60,000 nucleotides of DNA, from assembly GCF_032854445.1 (NCBI RefSeq), contig NC_088295.1, forward strand, positions 12,761,385 to 12,821,384, given 5' to 3'. The position numbers were made by a program, and so were the translations under genes. The notes under the pieces were generated by a model, which did no database searches, was not told where the DNA came from, and worked only from the letters and a program-made list of their open reading frames with translations. Numbering within the stretch: position 1 is the first letter of the stretch; each line of letters starts with the position of its first letter. Shown one piece after another: positions 36,890 to 49,600 of the stretch. The DNA is from Liolophura sinensis. Taxonomy: Eukaryota; Mollusca; Polyplacophora; Chitonida; Chitonidae.

Positions 36890-38260
36890 CACCTGTGTGT
36901 TCACACCTGTCATCCTCACACCGGCCATCCTCACACCTGTCATCCCCACATCTGTCATTCTCATACCTATCATCGTCAAACCTGTCATCCTCACACTAAA
37001 TCTTCAAATCCCTCATCATACCGTTGCTGTTCTCATCTTTCTTCCGCACACCTATCATCCTACAGCCTTTTTCTTCGCACCTATCCTCATCACCATCTAT
37101 GCTATCCTCCTACCTTTCACCTTCACATTTCTCAACCTCACACCGGCCATCCTCACACCGGGCACCGTCACACCTGTGCCCTCTTCACACCTATCATTCT
37201 CACACCTGTCATCCTTACACCCGCCATCCTCACAATTAATCTTCAAATCCATCATCATACCGTTGCTGTTCTTATCTCTCCTCCTCATACCTGTCATACT
37301 ACACCCTTTCTGTTCGCACCTATCCTCATCACCAGTTATGCCATCCTCGCATCTGTCATCCTCATATCTGTTATTCTCACACATTTCATCTTCACATCTG
37401 TCATCCTCAATACGTCCTCACACCCATTTCTTTCTTTCTTTCTTTCCTCTCTTATCACCTATCCTTCTCACATCTGTCACCCTCACATCTGCCATCCTCA
37501 TATTTCCTTCTCGCATCGGTCGCCCTCCCATTTGTCATCCTCTCATCTGTCACCTTCCCATCTGTCATCCTCAAACCTGTCATCATCACACTTAATCTTC
37601 CAATCCTTTATCACGCCGTTGCTGTTCTCACCTCTCGTCTTCACACCTGCCATGTTCACACCTGTCATCCTCACATGTGTCATCCTCACACCTGTCATCT
37701 CCACACTTGTCATCATTACACCTGCCATCCTCACACCTCACATTCTCACAACTGCCATCCTCACACCTGTGCCTTCCTCACACCTGTCATTCTCACACCT
37801 GTCATCCTCACACTTAACCTTCAAATCCCTCATCATACCGTTGCTGTTCTTATCTCTCCTCCTCACACCTGTCATCCTACACCCTTTTCGTTCGCACCTA
37901 TCCTCATCGCTTATGCCATACTCACATCTGTCATCCTCATATTTATTATTCTCAAACATGTCATCCTCACATCTGTCATCTTCAATCACGTCCTCACACC
38001 CCTATCTTTGATACGTTCTTTCTTTTTTTCTTTCCTCTCTTAACGCCTATCCTTCTCACATCTGTCACCTTTCCATCTGTCACTCTTACATCTACGATCC
38101 TCACACCCTCCATCCTCACAAATATGAGTCTCCCTCAAACAGGTCCGCTCCACCTTCTCGTCATATCCCTCTTTATCCCTTCCGTCGCACCTGTCATCCT
38201 GACATGTGCCATCCTGTAACACGTCCTTACACCTCTTTACATCCCTCTGTACATCTTTTC
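36890..38260. repeat. pyrimidine-rich 15-bp minisatellite with higher-order repeats
   Basis: A degenerate array of a roughly 15-bp unit (CCTCACACCTGTCAT). Long blocks recur four times (about 36975, 37207, 37575, 37800), each containing CATACCGTTGCTGTTCT, so there is a higher-order structure. Since 15 is a multiple of three and stops are rare in this composition, a 503-codon frame (36500-38011) stays open. It encodes only low-complexity SSHLS/ILTPV-like repeats and is not a gene. The strong purine/pyrimidine strand bias is maintained for over 1.8 kb. Confidence 0.92.
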
Positions 38261-41230
38261 TCTTCGCAGCTATCCTCCTCAATCACTTTCTCTCAAATAA
38301 GCCTCTCAAGTTGTTTCTGAAATCTTAATTCCTTTATACATACCGCTACCGTATTCAACACCTCTTCGTCTTCACAGATTTCCTCTAGCTACTTTCCCTT
38401 CCATATTTGTCCCATCAAACCACTTCTCGTAACCTTTTAACCTCATTTCCTGACTTCGCTCTTTCTCATTCAAATGTTTCCCTAACACTAACCTAAGGGT
38501 GGCACTCCCTTCCATCTTCTACATCTCAGGACAGTAATAAGACAAGACCAGAACAGCACCAACATTCTCAGCCTCTTCGGCGATTGTCAAAATAATCCCT
38601 TCGGTTGCCATCCACATTAAACAGCGTTTATATATAACTCTTAATAATCGATAATGTTTTTTATAGAAAATTTCAAACGACGGGACTAAATAAGACATCT
38701 GCACTGTGTGTGGAAGCAAAATTCCCTCAGGCCATACACAGCGTACGCTTTAATCAAATCAAACTGGACAGGTTTGACACTATTAAAACGATCTTTACTC
38801 GTGCCGTATCGTATTTTAAGATTTCTTTTGTCGACCGATTTTGGAATTGGATGTTTATTACTTTGTACCAGAAGAAATGGGATATCCACATGGAGAATGA
38901 CGTCACGAGGAGACAAACACACGAGTTCATATAACTATAATATACAGATAAGCTGAGGCAACAGCCAATATTTGCTGTAATATCTATATGTGCTTTAATA
39001 AACGTAACTGAAGAACACACTATAACATCACCGAGTATATTGCGGGTCCGTTCATACGGAGAGAAAGTATATATGGGCATACATAGGACTACAAACCACA
39101 ATTAAATCGCACAGTATATTGTACCTGTCCTGATAGTCAGGTGAGATATGATATAATACAGAATACAGAGAGATAGGCATGTAGAATCCTTACCTTGCTG
39201 TGGTTCAGTTGGCGGTCTGGAGGAAAGGATCGTGACTGGCGTGTCGTCAGCAATGGACAGGACGAGATAGCAGGATAAAGACACACATCATCTTGTCTGA
39301 TTAGATATTCTTCGTTACTCCGATTTGATTACCTCGGTACCAGATAACGATAATGGATGCCCATGGCTCAGCTTTCTTTGGTCTTAACATGGATCTGGGG
39401 GCCCGCATCACACTTCTCTATCGCATCTTTCCAATCAACTCTTCGCCTCGGGCCGAAGACATTTTACGACGGTGATTCTCACCAGGCTGACTATATCTGG
39501 CTAACCACGGCGTGGAATGGAGGTGTGATATGTGTTTTGTTCACATGGGCCGGCAACAGGTCGGTCAACAGTCCCAGCGATAACAATATATATAGAATGT
39601 CAACAATCGGAACCCGTTATGCAGAGCCGTAAACCCACCCAGACATACTTTCCGCCTGGTGACCTGTGGCTGAAATTTGTATACACAACTTAAGACGTAT
39701 ACTGAAGTGCTTACTCTCGGGCCTATTAATCATGACAAATGACAAAAGCTCGGTAACCAGGAAAGACATAGTACTCGTCGGATTAGTTATCAAACTCTGA
39801 ATGTGCAAAAGTTAAATGGGACATAACTTCGACGCGAAGAGACAAAAAAAAACATTCTTCAGTTCCACAGGAGAGGCACAGCCTTGGCTGACATGTCTTA
39901 TACAGGAGTTTCTATGTGAACTTTGTCTAAACCGAAGTGAACTAGCTGCTACTTACAGCAACTATCACGTGACCATAGAACTTGTGTTGAAATGTACATA
40001 TCTAAAGTACATAATCATACGGTACACACGTCAGGGCCGTGATTGAATATTTACTCTGTTCATTATATTAGTGAGCGGAAATTGGTTTGACGGCAGCAGT
40101 TATATGTGGAATACACACTGACCATATAACTACATGGCGTGCAAAAAAGGAAAGAGCATACTAAGTATTTATCCCTGTTATCACCGATATATCTTCAGTC
40201 AATAATGTAAAAGGACCCATGTATCTCATGCTGTGTTTCTCCTTCAAAAATAATTGATCAGTTAATGTATCATTAACATCATCCTCAAATGGATTTTATT
40301 TAGGTTCAAAATATGTTATAGCTGGGATACCATATCCCAGAGTTGTACGCACCTAATCCGGTAGATTGCTTAATTAAATGCAAAGTGTGTCCGAAAAGGT
40401 AAATATGTTGTGTTTGGCTGAATTAAACACCTTACCTTTTCCTATCTGTTACAAGGTTGAAGTAATTAAATTTTGGAAGCGATCAAAATATATGGACAAG
40501 CATTATTAATGTGACAGCCCATACAGGTAAAGATTTCTTTGGTATATACCAGAATAACTAAAGGAGACACCACAAAAGGTCCTGGTAGAATTCTATTCTG
40601 TGTAGTTTTACAAGTTGTTGATATCGGCGTGACCCTCATAATAGACCTGACAACCTGGTTTGAGAAATAGCTGCATGGACTATGAGGTTATGCAATCTCG
40701 TTCTGTATAATAATAGGGCCAGTTTGCTTGCATGCTGACATATATCTATGCGTCTTTGTTAATATGTTTTATGCATCAACAATCCTAAAGAACCCTGTGT
40801 GTTAAACGAACGACTGTGACGATGTGAACAAGTCATGACTTGTGGGAGCAAAGACGCCAACAAGAGCTCGAAGTTGTCTCCCCTATGTCAAAACTGAAGT
40901 TCGGAAAAACGTCCAGTTTAAGTCCTCAGGAGAATTTTGACGATTATCATAAAAAAAATGGGACGTCATTGGTCAAGAGCCTGACAGTCGTAGTGAGCCA
41001 GTGTTTTAACCAAATTCAACGTTAGTTACATACGATACACACTAATTAACTTTTGTAATTGATATTTTTATTGATCATTTTTGTTTTTTTTTTACAACCA
41101 GATTCATTTGTACAGACTGAAGTACATATTTAAATGAGAGATTGTTAGATACAATATACTCACAAAGTCTTCAGTAACTGTCGAAATAGACTATCACACA
41201 CAAAAACACAATGATGTGTGAAGTTTTCAC
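38261..41230. other. no convincing gene; one weak exon-like patch
   Basis: A minus-strand patch near 39200-39260 ends in a good donor-like sequence (CAGCAAG|GTAAGG) and has a pyrimidine-rich upstream stretch. It could be a small or non-coding exon, but no protein family is recognised. The rest is unremarkable AT-rich DNA. Confidence 0.35.
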
Positions 41231-41234
41231 TGAC

Positions 41235-43960
41235 TAAACTTAACTATTGAATAGAAGATGACAGGATGACCAAAAATTGATAAATCTGTCTTGTTCCCCT
41301 CCTAGAAAACTAATGTAAACATATTTACAGTCCCATAATAGATAGTAAATTGTCTCCCTTTCTAAGTGGCAAAAACTACAGAGGTGTGATACAATAGGAT
41401 CTAACTTCTTTCCCAGTGTGTTTGTGGTTAGAGCTCTATTAACAATTTGTATTGAAACCATCTTAATCGTGTGTCACCAGTATATCTAAAAAACATATTG
41501 TTGAGGCTTCTCCATTCTTCATTTGATAAACTAACATTTAGTTCCTTCTTCCACTTGCGGTTTGCTCTATTCTTAACAAAACTATACTTAGTAATGTACC
41601 GGTAATAAAGTTTACAGCCCTTAGAAACGTTAGCAAACAGGGCTATTTTAGTTGGTATAAGAGGCAACGGCAAAGGAGAGGAGATACTGTTCCAGTCCAC
41701 AGTATTACCAGCAGATTTGATCACAGAAATGACAGTTTGATATTCTAAACAGTTTGTACTGCATTCATGTTTTTCATTAGATTCTGTAACATTTAGAAAT
41801 TCCCCGTTACTGTTCAATGAGTGGTTGACGTACTTTACCCACTTGTCGAGACATTTACCATACACAAACGGTTTATTACTGATAACAAATAAATCATTGT
41901 AAAAACACATTCTCTAAGCAGATCTGAAATGTTTCTCAATTCCGTGTTTTTTGAACTTTACTCCACGAATAAAAAACCTCTTTCCAAAAGTTATTTCTAA
42001 TTCTGGGTATAACAATCTGTTCCAGAACAGAGGAACCTATTTCTAAAGGATTTTGTTTTACTATTGTGTCATCATAAAACAGCTCGGACTTGTCAATTCC
42101 TGACATCAGTCTCTTTCCCCAGGAAAGCTTTTGTGCAAATACATAGTTTTCAACAGAAGGCACATTCAAGCAACCATTTTTCGTATCTTTCATTATTGTA
42201 ATACGTACAATTTTATCAGGCTTATTATTCCATATAAAAGCAAAACATGTGTTATGGAATTCCTCTATTTGCCACACCGGTGGGGTTTGGTAGACAGCTG
42301 AACAAATGATTTAGGAGTGATTTTAAGACAGTAATTCTTTTCAGAGGGGTGAGGACACTTTTAGCCCAACATTGCATCATCTGGTCCATTTTCTTAAACT
42401 TATCCTTATAATTTCTTTCCACCATCTCTGCCAAATTAGTACTAAACTCTATTCCCAACATCTTGAAAGTTTTTTGACCAATCTAATTTTGCATTGTTTT
42501 TGTATACTTTATTACTGCCTTTCATTGCTGAAATCCAGACTACTCTTGTTTTTGAAGTATTTACTTTTAATCCAGAAAAGTTTGCGAAGTGATCTAGTTA
42601 TGTTAGACAACAATAACGACTTATCTCTGAACCGTCAAGGAAAATAGTTGTATCATCAGCGTATTGGGTTAATAAATATTGATGTAAATTTGATTTTATA
42701 CCCTAAATATTATTGTATTCTCGAAGCATATAACTTAGAAATCCCGCACAGATGAGGAAAATATACTCAGGCGACAGCCCCGTCCTACATCAAAGACACC
42801 AGTCGAGAATCCATTGACCAGCATCCTCTGTGAATATAGGATTTTGACCACCGAATAAAGAACTCCCCATTATTATGAACCTAAACACTTTCAGTATATA
42901 ATTCCAATCTAATGTGTCAAAAGCTTTTTCAAAATCTATGGTTATTAACATTCCAGGGAGATTATTAACCTCAGCAAAATGGATGATGTCATATACTAAT
43001 CGGGTGCTTTCACCTATATAGCGACTCAGCCTTTCTGATTTTCATTAATTAAAGTTGACAACAGTGGTTTTAAACGATTCGCCAACGCCGCAGAAGCGAT
43101 TTTTTAAGACACGTTTAACAAAGTTATAGGGCGCCAATTTAATAAGATGTATCTATTTTTTCCTTCTTTCCGAATACAGTTGATTATGCCCAGCTGCTGT
43201 GTTTCGGATAGATTACCATGTGTATATGCATAATTTAATGAGTTTAAAAGGTAAAAATGTAAATCATTCCAAAAAAATTTGTTTAATTCAACTGTAAATC
43301 CATCAGGGACTTTTGTTATCCTTTAACTTTTTAATGATGCGAGTAATTCCTCCCTGGTAAGTTACCTAAGTCTACACAACTTACATTTCCTCAACATCAT
43401 ATTGGCATGTCTCCAAGGATCTACCAAGTTAAATTCTTCTTTTAGGTCTAAAACCGATAATCGAGATTTTGGGTTATTTACACTTTTGTAATTAAGACAA
43501 TCCATCTAAGGATCTTGCAGCAAGTTCCAGTCTCCGCAGATGATGATATTTTCCGATCCCCATTCATTTAAAAGTGTGTTTAAATTGTCAGAAAAGGAAG
43601 GAGTGTCTGAATTTGGAGGATAGAGAGATACAAGTGTAAAGATGCTCTAGTTACTTTTAATTTCGAGTAAAGTGAAATTTCCAAATTGATTGTCTTTCTT
43701 TATTCTTAAAATTTCAAATTCAAAGTTATTTCTAAATAGCACTGCTATTCCTCTGGAGTTACTTTGGTATGCACTATAACACACCTTATATCCCCACTCC
43801 TAGACAATCTGTCTTTCCGTCTCATTGGTGAAATGTACATCTTGTAGACAGTAAATTGAAAACTCTTTTTTCTTTAGATATTGAAATACATCCAACCACT
43901 AATTAACTTGAACAAAACTAAGAAGACATAAATCAAGCAAGTAAATTGAGTGTGTTGTCA
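41235..43960 (-). mobile_element. L1-like LINE, degraded, reverse orientation
   Basis: The minus strand carries ORF2 landmarks in order. Endonuclease sequence is at 43930-43490 with a GDWN motif at 43524-43535. Reverse transcriptase follows with the catalytic TQYADDTTIF (YADD at 42652-42663). The C-terminal region includes LTPLKRITVLKSLLNHL and FIWNNKPDKI. A zinc-binding end has C..C...C spacing (SFCHLERETIYYLLWDCKYV) near 41300-41400. Stops and shifts break it into frames (42252-42461, 41936-42277, 41428-41910, 41240-41461). ORF1 is not recognised. It is related to the LINE at 16290-19480, which lacks the endonuclease. Confidence 0.88.
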
Positions 43961-45311
43961 TTGTTGTTATCACAAGGGAGCATCTTAATCACTCCATATA
44001 CCACAAGACACAAAACGCACACAAAACAGTTCCACGCCATGGTGAGCGGGATGCTTTGTTCGGTCTAATATTTCATGTTTTAGATGGGACTTCGCTGGCT
44101 CAGACGATTAAATCGATGCCTAGGAGAGGCTATCGGTGTATCAGTCCTGAAGTTTGCCAGGTACATGACGAAGGTCAGTGCTAACTCCGGGCATTCTAGA
44201 CAGTTTCCCCAACCCATAATATAATTGAAAAATTCGATGAAGTCATCCATCAATCATTAAATCATGTCCTTGTCAAGTGGTATTGCTTTTCTTTGTGGCT
44301 TGCATGTTGTGTTCAACACGGAATGATTATATCACTACGGTGCATTATTGTAACAGGAAGCTTTAATATCAGGTAATTCATAACACATCAAAATCAATAT
44401 TAACATTGTCTGTTTAACTGTAATTCAGGTCAGTACTGTAAGGACCAATTCCCAGTGTACACAAAGTAAGAAATTTGGATGGAGTCGCGGGAAAAAAACA
44501 TCCATGTAACACAGAGCAGCGCACATCATGAACACTCCATCCATAGTTACTTATAACGGAATAGTACTCAGCGTTTGCTGAGAATATTCTTAATTCGCAA
44601 GTTTTGTGTACAGCGTGGAGATTAAGGGGCTGTAAGTTGCTACTGTTTAAACATTTACATAAACAGTGAGAATAAATCCTTAACTGAGGCAATTTGGCAA
44701 ATGATGCCGGATTATACCGGTTATACCATGAGCCAACAGTGACACTCTCGTAGCTACTCTATTTTAACTCTTCATGCTCATGTGTGTTATATATTTGTAA
44801 TAATAATTTGTGACGTTGATTGAAATGGTCCCACAGTAAACATGGTCTACAATGATACATGGTGAGGCACATATACGCCACATGCAGGAGCATTCGGTAT
44901 ATTGCTAGTATCCATGTGACAATTATCAAAATTAAAACTATTTCTCTACGGACTAGATAAAAGACTGGCATACGATTTGTACAGCATCCAAATTATTTGG
45001 CACCACACTGAGCCCACATTGTATATTAGGCGTCGCTGTTGCAGGATGACAAAAGTGGCTCACAGTATACCCCCGCATCTCTCAACTCCATGGCTTTAGC
45101 TACCGTTGCCGTTGGATAAAGACAATCCAGTATTACATCCAGTCTGGACTGGAATGAAAAAGACATTGAAACTGTCCTATAAATTTCGTATGGTAAGTAC
45201 AATAGTCAGCATAGTTGGATTTGTGAATTAACACAGACATTAGAAACAACTAAAAGGCTTTACCTATTGACATCTTACGTTGTTATCACATATTAATTAG
45301 TCAGAAATCCT
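43961..45311. other. no recognised feature
   Basis: No exon, RNA gene or repeat array is recognised between the LINE and the next dispersed repeat. Confidence 0.5.
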
Positions 45312-45902
45312 GTGCGTTATGTGGCGATTTCAATCAACATCAAAAATTATTACTGCAAAAACTGGTGTGTCAAGGTTATTCCATCAGACCACTTCAAGTT
45401 TATTAACTTTTACAGTGATTATAATTATCTTGTAAGTAAATATGGACAGAGTGTTCCAAATCTGGTACTCTGTTTAATAGTTGTTCAACCCCTCTTAATC
45501 CGGGGCAAGGGTCTGTACACTCATCGTGTTGAATTAAATCGACACATTAGATATATGAACAGTTACCATCAAAGCCCAGCCGAGAGACATATTTTCATTA
45601 TGTGTTCACTAGCATGGTTCAGTCAAGATTCCTTGCGTCTTTCCACCATCTTTAAAAACTGCTTCTCTTTACATGATTCTCCCCTAATTTTGTACATTAT
45701 ATACTTTCATAATTCTTTACTGGTTGTGTTGGACGTCGTTAAGCATCATACTACTTGGTATTGCAATGACACATGCTATTGGCTAAGAGCAGAAGTTCGC
45801 ATCCAGACGGAGTTGTCTCCCCTCGACCATGAACAAAAATCCATTTTACGACAGACAAGGGAAACTTCTTGGAATGTCAAGAGATTTGCTTTTTCATTTT
45901 AA
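45312..45902 (+). mobile_element. dispersed repeat related to the Penelope-like remnant; chance 196-codon frame
   Basis: The DNA from 45325 to about 45750 aligns with 2370-2790. Shared blocks include AATCAACATCA, AAATTATTAC, AGTAAATATGGACAGAG and CTTTCCACCATC-like sequence, and the order is the same. This is the 3' flank of the Penelope-like element, so 45312-45902 is most likely its downstream part. A 196-residue frame is open but shows no domain, and its homologue at 2.4 kb is not open in the same way. I therefore treat it as a chance frame. Confidence 0.6.
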
Positions 45903-46382
45903 CATTTTAAAGCAAATCAGTTTATTTTGCGCTATGTGTTAGTTTTATTCTTACACTCAGTCTATCGAGTGTACAGAACCGGTTGCACCATATCATTTTG
46001 ATAAGCCTAGCTGTGGCGAGAAGCAGCAAGTAGACTGGCCAGGAGTAAATATTGTATCAGAAAATACTACAACATTCAGTTAAGTTTATTAACATTTTAG
46101 TGACCATGAAATGGAATATCCAAAACCAGGATTAGATTAAGAAAAATACTTATTCCAAACGCATATTCAATATCACAGGTCTGCGAAATCAACACAGGTA
46201 TATTACTTGGAATTGTACTGGTATTCAGTTTGTCACTTCTGTCGTGCATTTACTAACAACAGATTTCACCACACTCATAGTCTTACAACATGACAAAGGT
46301 CATATCACTGCGTGGACAGAGCTCTCCAGAAGGAATGCGCCTTACCCACAGATTTAGCCATAGCATCTTCTAGCATAAATAT

Positions 46383-47273
46383 TTAAGCACTTTCATCAAA
46401 ACACATACGGCTGCTTGTGCAAAGAATTTCCTCCACATAACTGGCAAGACCGCTGACAGACCATTGACCAAAGGCGGGCCGAGATACTGGGTCATACCGT
46501 GTTAGTCGTGATACAATTTCTCTCATTTTAGCGTACTTGTTTTGATAAAACCTCTCTCCTGGGTAGAAAACCTGGCCCTTCATTTGACATCGCTTGATGT
46601 CATTTTCATTTCCCTGATATAAGTGCTTGCAGGTGAACATGAAGTAGACACAGCATCCCGTGCTCCACACGTCTGCTGCTTGTGGGTAATACTTGGAGCC
46701 CCGGAGTATCTCAGGGGCTAGATACCTAGGATCCCCGATTATCTCCGCCACAGAGACAGGCTGTTCGTCTCTCGGACAATGTAACGACTGACCAAAATCT
46801 GTTAACTTCAACAGACCGGAGGAGAAAAGAAGGAGGTTCCTGGGTGTGACGTCCCCATGAGAGTATTGGTTTGAGTGAACAAACTCCATGCACCGTGATA
46901 GCTGAGAAACGTAACTCGTCAATCTTTCGTCAGAGAGCGGGCCCGATGTTCTCATGTGATCTTCTAAGTTTCCCCAATCTGCTAGCTCCATCACAATCCA
47001 GACAGCGTTACCACTTCTGCAAACAAACATTTCTTTGACGAATATGATATTTTCGTGTTGCAACCGGAAAAGTGCGTTCATTTCATTCCGAGCCGCCTTT
47101 TGCAGAACACTGCCCGGGTCCACATTCATCACTTTGGCGGCGTACTGAACATTGCCAGTCTTCGCTCTCATCAAGAGAATTTTGCCGAATGCACCGGTGG
47201 TCAGTGTCTTGAGGTTAGAGTAAGCAGTTTCCGGTTGCATCTCCTCACTGTCCACTTCTATCTCGGTCGCCAT
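46383..47273 (-). CDS. intronless protein kinase A (HGDVTPRN type)
   Basis: Single-exon 296-residue protein made almost only of a kinase domain. Glycine loop TTGAFGK is at about 25-31, the ATP lysine at 47 (YAAKVM), the catalytic loop HGDVTPRN at 139-146, DFG at 159-161, a GDPRYLAPEIL activation end at about 180-190, DVW at 201-203 and the conserved late Arg near 265. The catalytic Asp and Asn are present, but HRD is HGD and the usual Lys two after the Asp is Thr. It should be a non-RD Ser/Thr-type kinase, probably active. GDPRY and HxD resemble Wee1/Myt1, but this is not decisive. No signal or membrane segment is seen. A TATA box lies about 75 bp upstream. It is paralogous to 50246-51100. 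Confidence 0.9.
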   Translation of the reverse strand: MATEIEVDSEEMQPETAYSNLKTLTTGAFGKILLMRAKTGNVQYAAKVMNVDPGSVLQKAARNEMNALFRLQHENIIFVKEMFVCRSGNAVWIVMELADWGNLEDHMRTSGPLSDERLTSYVSQLSRCMEFVHSNQYSHGDVTPRNLLLFSSGLLKLTDFGQSLHCPRDEQPVSVAEIIGDPRYLAPEILRGSKYYPQAADVWSTGCCVYFMFTCKHLYQGNENDIKRCQMKGQVFYPGERFYQNKYAKMREIVSRLTRYDPVSRPAFGQWSVSGLASYVEEILCTSSRMCFDESA

Positions 47274-47347
47274 CAGATTTCACAAATATCTTCCCTTCCT
47301 CGTAATTACCTTGAAGCAACACAGCTGCCGTTTTCGTTCAGTGCAGG

Positions 47348-47358
47348 CTTTTATATAA
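47348..47358 (-). promoter_or_regulatory. TATA box of kinase A
   Basis: Minus strand TTATATAAAAG. Transcription would start about 30 bp downstream (near 47320-47330, around CACTGAACG), giving a 5' leader of about 50 nt and no need for an upstream exon. Inferred from spacing only. Confidence 0.6.
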
Positions 47359-47399
47359 CACGAGAACTGCCCCAACACAGCTTGTGTAAGCTGACAAGG

Positions 47400-48590
47400 A
47401 TAAGCTGCGGGTCGAGACTACATTTATACACTTGTCTTAAAAATAACCCCGATTCAAAGTGTTTACCAACTGACGTGCCTTGTGCTATAATCTGCAATAA
47501 CAGACTGTGTGAGCATCAAGCTAGCTATTTTCATCACGACAACGGTTGGCCTGTGGCGAGGAACAAAACGCGATCAAGATAACAAGAAACATTTGCGAAA
47601 GCCACGTTATATGTGGGGTGTGTTATATTCTGCCCCTTTTATTGTCACTTAAAAGTTCTGAATGCTTGGGGCTATACCAGATTTATTTGGATTTCAGCGC
47701 CTTGTTCCTACCTCAACCCATGGTGTTTAATTTTACAGTCGTGTTGGCAACTCGCCAAGGTGAACAGTCACAAAATACAGGTTAAGCTGAAAGTAATAAA
47801 TTATTTACGTGGAACTTAGTCACTGAGGCACCTGTTCTGGTCAAACATAAGATGAGTTTACTAAGAAGTTAAGGCTACCGCAAAGCAACCCATCTACAAC
47901 ATTAAAATTTATTTTACAAATTTACATCTTTTTTATCAGTCTTTTTTATCAATGTACTCTTATTACGATCTACATGAAAATTACAGTTATTTACCATCCT
48001 GTTCCAAAACCCGCCAACATTGTTACAATTTGGGCGTAGTCTCTTAACAGAGTTTGAAAGCGTTAAATCAGAGCAAGAAAACCTTAAAACAAATTTTCAG
48101 CCCAACGACCCTAATTCCGCTGTATTTATTGAAAGACTCGCAGCAAAGTGAAATGAAAAATAAAATGAAACTATTTTTGAGCATAGTTTTCAGTTGTCTA
48201 TATGATGAAGCTTACTTCATAGTTCGGCCTTTTTTGACTTTTACGGATGCTAGGCTGCACAAACGGCTACACGAGGGTTGTCGGCAGTTTATTTCCGCCA
48301 AGGTCTCAAAGGAGTGAGACAGGGAATTCTTCACATTCATTTAAGTGCATGAAATAACAAGAAAGCAAAACAATGTCTGACGTGATCAACAAGCAATCAT
48401 TGGTCAACCAGCAAACCTTGGTCAATTCAGCTTAAACGATTACATGGGAAAACGCAACTTATTCATTCTGGCCGCTTAGCCAAAATTTGAGCAGAGTTTA
48501 GAGGTCTTTCTTATCCATATTTTAAATAAACCTCGCAGATCAAGATTCATAAATTTTGACACAGCAGGCACTTCTAGTAACACCTCACTT
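47400..48590. other. no recognised feature
   Basis: Upstream DNA of kinase A. No gene or repeat family is recognised. Confidence 0.45.
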
Positions 48591-48591
48591 T

Positions 48592-48812
48592 CATGGTGAT
48601 GCATCTGAGTGGTGATACACCTGGTGTTTATACACTCGTGAGATGATACACCTGCATGGTGATACACCTGAGCTGGGATACACTTGCGTGTTTATACACC
48701 TGAGTGATGATACACCTGCATGGTGATACGCCTGAGTGGAGATACACCTGCATGGTAATACACCTGAGTGGTGATACACCTCCGTGTTTATACACTTGCG
48801 TGATGATACATA
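48592..48812. repeat. 16-bp minisatellite
   Basis: About 13 copies of a 16-bp unit, TGAGTGGTGATACACC, with variants (TGCATGGTGATACACC, CGTGTTTATACACT). The variant units recur in a regular order. Frames read through it on both strands are spurious. Confidence 0.93.
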
Positions 48813-48839
48813 CATACCCGGCCATATTACATGTTGGTT

Positions 48840-49600
48840 GCCCAGCCACATTACCTACCGATTACCTGGCTACCTACTTGATACCCGACTGTATTAGCTG
48901 CTTATTATCCGGCTACAATCCCTACATGTACTTGTTACCACATTACCTACTGATTAGCCGGTCATATTACCAGTTAACTGATTACCTGCCCCACTTTCTG
49001 TCGTTTACACGGACATACTATGTCCATAATAATGTGGATGGGCGCATCAACTTGTATTATGGCCAGGAAATCAGTAGGAAATTTCGCCAGTTAATCAGCA
49101 AGTAAGATATAATCTCCATCTGAAAGTAGCACGACCAGATAATCAGTAGGCGATAAAGTTGGACAATCAGCAGAAAATACTAGTACTCAGTATGAATACT
49201 ATAACTGAGTATAATTTTATTTGGTATGTTATATATCTGGATAATAATCAGGTAATATAACCAAACAGTCACCATGTAATACATGGTTACGTAGTATGTT
49301 ATGGCAATCGGTAGGTCATATATTAAACTGGGTAATCAGTAGGTAATACGACAGTTTAAAAGGTAATAGTACTAGTTAATCCATAGGTAGTATTGCCAGC
49401 TTGTAATGCAGTATGTAATACAATTGGTTATCGGTAGACCATACTGATAAATGGTAGATGGGTTATACACGCTGGGTATTATCAATACAGATAATACGAC
49501 CATCAGCATGCCTGGTTAAACAGCAGCTCATATGACAAGAGTGAGTGCAGTAGTTAGTTTTACCGGGTAATCAGCTAGTACTATAAACGGATAAATACCA
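48840..49600. repeat. degenerate minisatellite that changes orientation
   Basis: From about 48850 to 48990 the plus strand repeats CTACTGATTAC-like words (ATTACCTACTGATTAG). From about 49070 to 49590 it repeats their complement (GGTAATCAGTAGGTAATAC, AATCAGTAGG, AATCAGCAAG). Units are about 20-25 bp and much diverged. The two halves are inverted around about 49030, so they could pair as an imperfect hairpin. It lies between the two divergent kinase genes. Confidence 0.7.

Noticed and set aside
36500-38011. 503-codon open frame
   Set aside because: It follows minisatellite units whose length is a multiple of three and that lack stops; the product is low-complexity repeats with no domain.
45312-45902. 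196-codon open frame as a gene
   Set aside because: It lies in a dispersed repeat that also occurs near 2.4 kb, where the frame is not maintained, and no domain is seen.
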